Assembly (NCBI RefSeq): GCF_001908235.1
Contig: NZ_LGHK01000054.1
Coordinates: 1-40,586, forward strand
Source: Bradyrhizobium sp. NAS96.2
GTDB lineage: Bacteria > Pseudomonadota > Alphaproteobacteria > Rhizobiales > Xanthobacteraceae
Direction of reading: 5' to 3'
Length of the DNA stretch: 40,586 nt
Position 1 is the first letter of the stretch. Each line of letters starts with the position of its first letter. Positions 39,510 through 40,586 of this stretch are shown here, one piece after another. The translations under genes and the position numbers were made by a program. The notes below the pieces were generated by a model. The model made no database searches, was not told where the DNA came from, and saw only the letters and a program-made list of their open reading frames with translations.

Positions 39510-39824
39510 ATGATTACCTGCTACCTGCGTTATGAGATCAGGCTGGGCAAGCTCGCCGACTTCGAAGCTTATGCTGCCATGTGGCTTGAGCTGGTGCCGC
39601 GGTTCGGCGGTATCCATCACGGCTACTTCCTGCCATCCGAAGGCGCGAGCGACGTCGCGTTGGCGATGTTCAGCTTTCCGAGCCTCGCCGCCTACGAGCA
39701 ATATCGGAAGGATTCCGCCGCCGATCCGGACGTGCAGAAAGCGATAGCTTTCGCCAAGGAGACGGGCTGCTTCACGCGCTATGATCGGTCGTTCTTCCGG
39801 CCGTTGTTCCCGAAGGCGACGTAA
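39510..39824 (+). CDS. NIPSNAP-family small protein
   Basis: The 104-aa product starts at the ATG at 39510, with TTGGAG 9 nt upstream. The pattern 'YLRYEIRLGKLADFEAYAAMW', then 'GGIHHGYFLPSE', then 'FSFPSLAAYEQYRKD' is that of NIPSNAP-type dimeric alpha/beta-barrel proteins. The biochemical role of bacterial members is generally unknown; some neighbour catabolic or stress genes. It has no membrane segment or signal. It stands alone after the repeat element and is convergent with the oxidoreductase gene at the window end. Confidence 0.82.
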   Translation: MITCYLRYEIRLGKLADFEAYAAMWLELVPRFGGIHHGYFLPSEGASDVALAMFSFPSLAAYEQYRKDSAADPDVQKAIAFAKETGCFTRYDRSFFRPLFPKAT

Positions 39825-39885
39825 GGTCTGGGAAGCCAGCTGCGGGGTCATTCGCGCCGATCGACCACTCCCCGGTTTCGATCGC

Positions 39886-40586
39886 CTACACCCCGAGCTT
39901 GTCCCGCACCCGCCCGGTGAGCACCGCCGTGGTGACGCCGACCCGCCAGAAGCCGTGCATCGGGATCGGCTTGATACCCGTCACGGGCATGTCGATCTCC
40001 GCCTTGGCACCGCCGATCAGGCGGCGGGCGAGTTGCGCGCCCATCGCGGTCGAGAGCGCGACGCCGCGGCCGTTGCAGCCGAGCGAGATCAGCAAATCCT
40101 CCGCGGGCTCATGGACATGCGGATAATGGTCGGCGGTGATGGCGAGGCGGCTGTTCCAGCCATGGGTCCAGCTCGTGCCCTTGAGCTGCGGCCACAGCCG
40201 CTCGGCGTAGCGGATCAGATAGGCGACGTCGGTCGGCTTGCTGATCCAACGCATCGGACCGCGACCACCCATCAAGAGCCGATTGTGCTGGTCGATGCGG
40301 TAATAGACCGTGATATGGCCGCTCTCGTAGAGCACCGGGCGGCCTGGCATGATCGAACGCGCAACGTCGTCGGACAGCGGCGCGGTGGCTGCGATCGACG
40401 AGAACACCGGCACGATGGTACGGCGGAGCGCGGGCCAGAGATCATCGGTAAAGCCATTGGTCGCGAGCAGCACCTTGTCGGCGTGCACGACCGCACGCGG
40501 CGTCTCGATCCGCCAGCGATTGCCGTCGCGGCGCAAGGACAGCGCCGGCGTCTCGCCCTGGACGGCAACGCCGGCCCCGATCGCCG
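39886..40586 (-). CDS. FAD-dependent oxidoreductase, DAO family (partial, N-terminus outside window)
   Basis: The reading frame stays open to the right edge, so only the C-terminal 233 or so residues are seen and the FAD-binding start is missing. 'DKVLLATNGFTDDLWPALRRTIVPVF' segment, 'YYRIDQHNRLLMGGRGP' and 'LGCNGRGVALSTAMGAQLAR' are typical of glycine/D-amino-acid oxidase-type flavoproteins, especially the gamma-glutamylputrescine oxidase-like branch, which oxidises amines. An in-frame TTG at 40534-40536 is not a plausible start because coding sequence continues beyond it. The substrate cannot be set from this part. Confidence 0.88.
   Translation of the reverse strand, partial: AIGAGVAVQGETPALSLRRDGNRWRIETPRAVVHADKVLLATNGFTDDLWPALRRTIVPVFSSIAATAPLSDDVARSIMPGRPVLYESGHITVYYRIDQHNRLLMGGRGPMRWISKPTDVAYLIRYAERLWPQLKGTSWTHGWNSRLAITADHYPHVHEPAEDLLISLGCNGRGVALSTAMGAQLARRLIGGAKAEIDMPVTGIKPIPMHGFWRVGVTTAVLTGRVRDKLGV

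Noticed and set aside
1..40586. CRISPR arrays, insertion sequences, integrases, toxin-antitoxin pairs and biosynthetic megasynthases
   Set aside because: No regularly spaced repeats, transposase motifs or such gene families were seen on either strand.

Overview
The window is a GC-rich stretch (mostly about 65% by eye) of an alphaproteobacterial chromosome. Gene content (several solute transporters, LysR/SorC/AraC regulators, acyl-CoA and aromatic catabolism), protein sequence style and two palindromic intergenic repeats point to Bradyrhizobium or a close relative. This is inference from memory; no search was run. The whole window reads as catabolic accessory capacity. I see no phage, insertion sequence, CRISPR array or secretion system.

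Left edge (1-1934): a CAU-anticodon tRNA, best read as tRNA-Ile2, is followed by a lower-GC, gene-poor tract holding one membrane protein with a cyclic-nucleotide-binding domain.

Region A (1935-16770): a divergent polyol/sugar locus. The minus arm runs from a SorC-family regulator through a solute-binding protein, two permeases, two ABC ATPases, an erythritol-kinase-like FGGY kinase, a D-2-hydroxyacid dehydrogenase and a class II aldolase to a GlpD/EryB-like FAD dehydrogenase. The plus arm holds a D-ribulokinase-like FGGY kinase, a HAD-IIA protein and a second class II aldolase. The arms meet at a 134-bp intergenic region with a palindromic operator candidate. The genes suggest import, phosphorylation, oxidation to a ketose phosphate and aldol cleavage of an unidentified polyol.

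Region B (16863-24048): an SLC13-type anion transporter, a class III CoA-transferase, a citryl-CoA-lyase-like short citrate synthase homologue and an amidohydrolase form an operon. It is followed by a LysR regulator and a divergent MFS anion symporter. A 34-bp element (27 of 34 identical, no gaps) lies at a similar distance upstream of both the SLC13 operon and the MFS gene, which suggests one LysR-controlled regulon for an organic acid, perhaps citrate-like.

Region C (24097-32032): biosynthetic threonine deaminase IlvA, then a LysR-controlled divergent operon of FAD monooxygenase, alpha/beta hydrolase, MFS transporter and M24 metallohydrolase, probably for an aromatic or amide-containing compound.

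Region D (32142-40586): a small unknown protein, an AraC regulator, a DUF2066 protein, an MDR oxidoreductase, two crotonase-fold enzymes flanking a gamma-glutamyltransferase-like protein without a visible signal peptide, a NIPSNAP-type small protein, and the C-terminal part of a DAO-type FAD oxidoreductase cut by the window edge. Two palindromic repeats lie between genes here.
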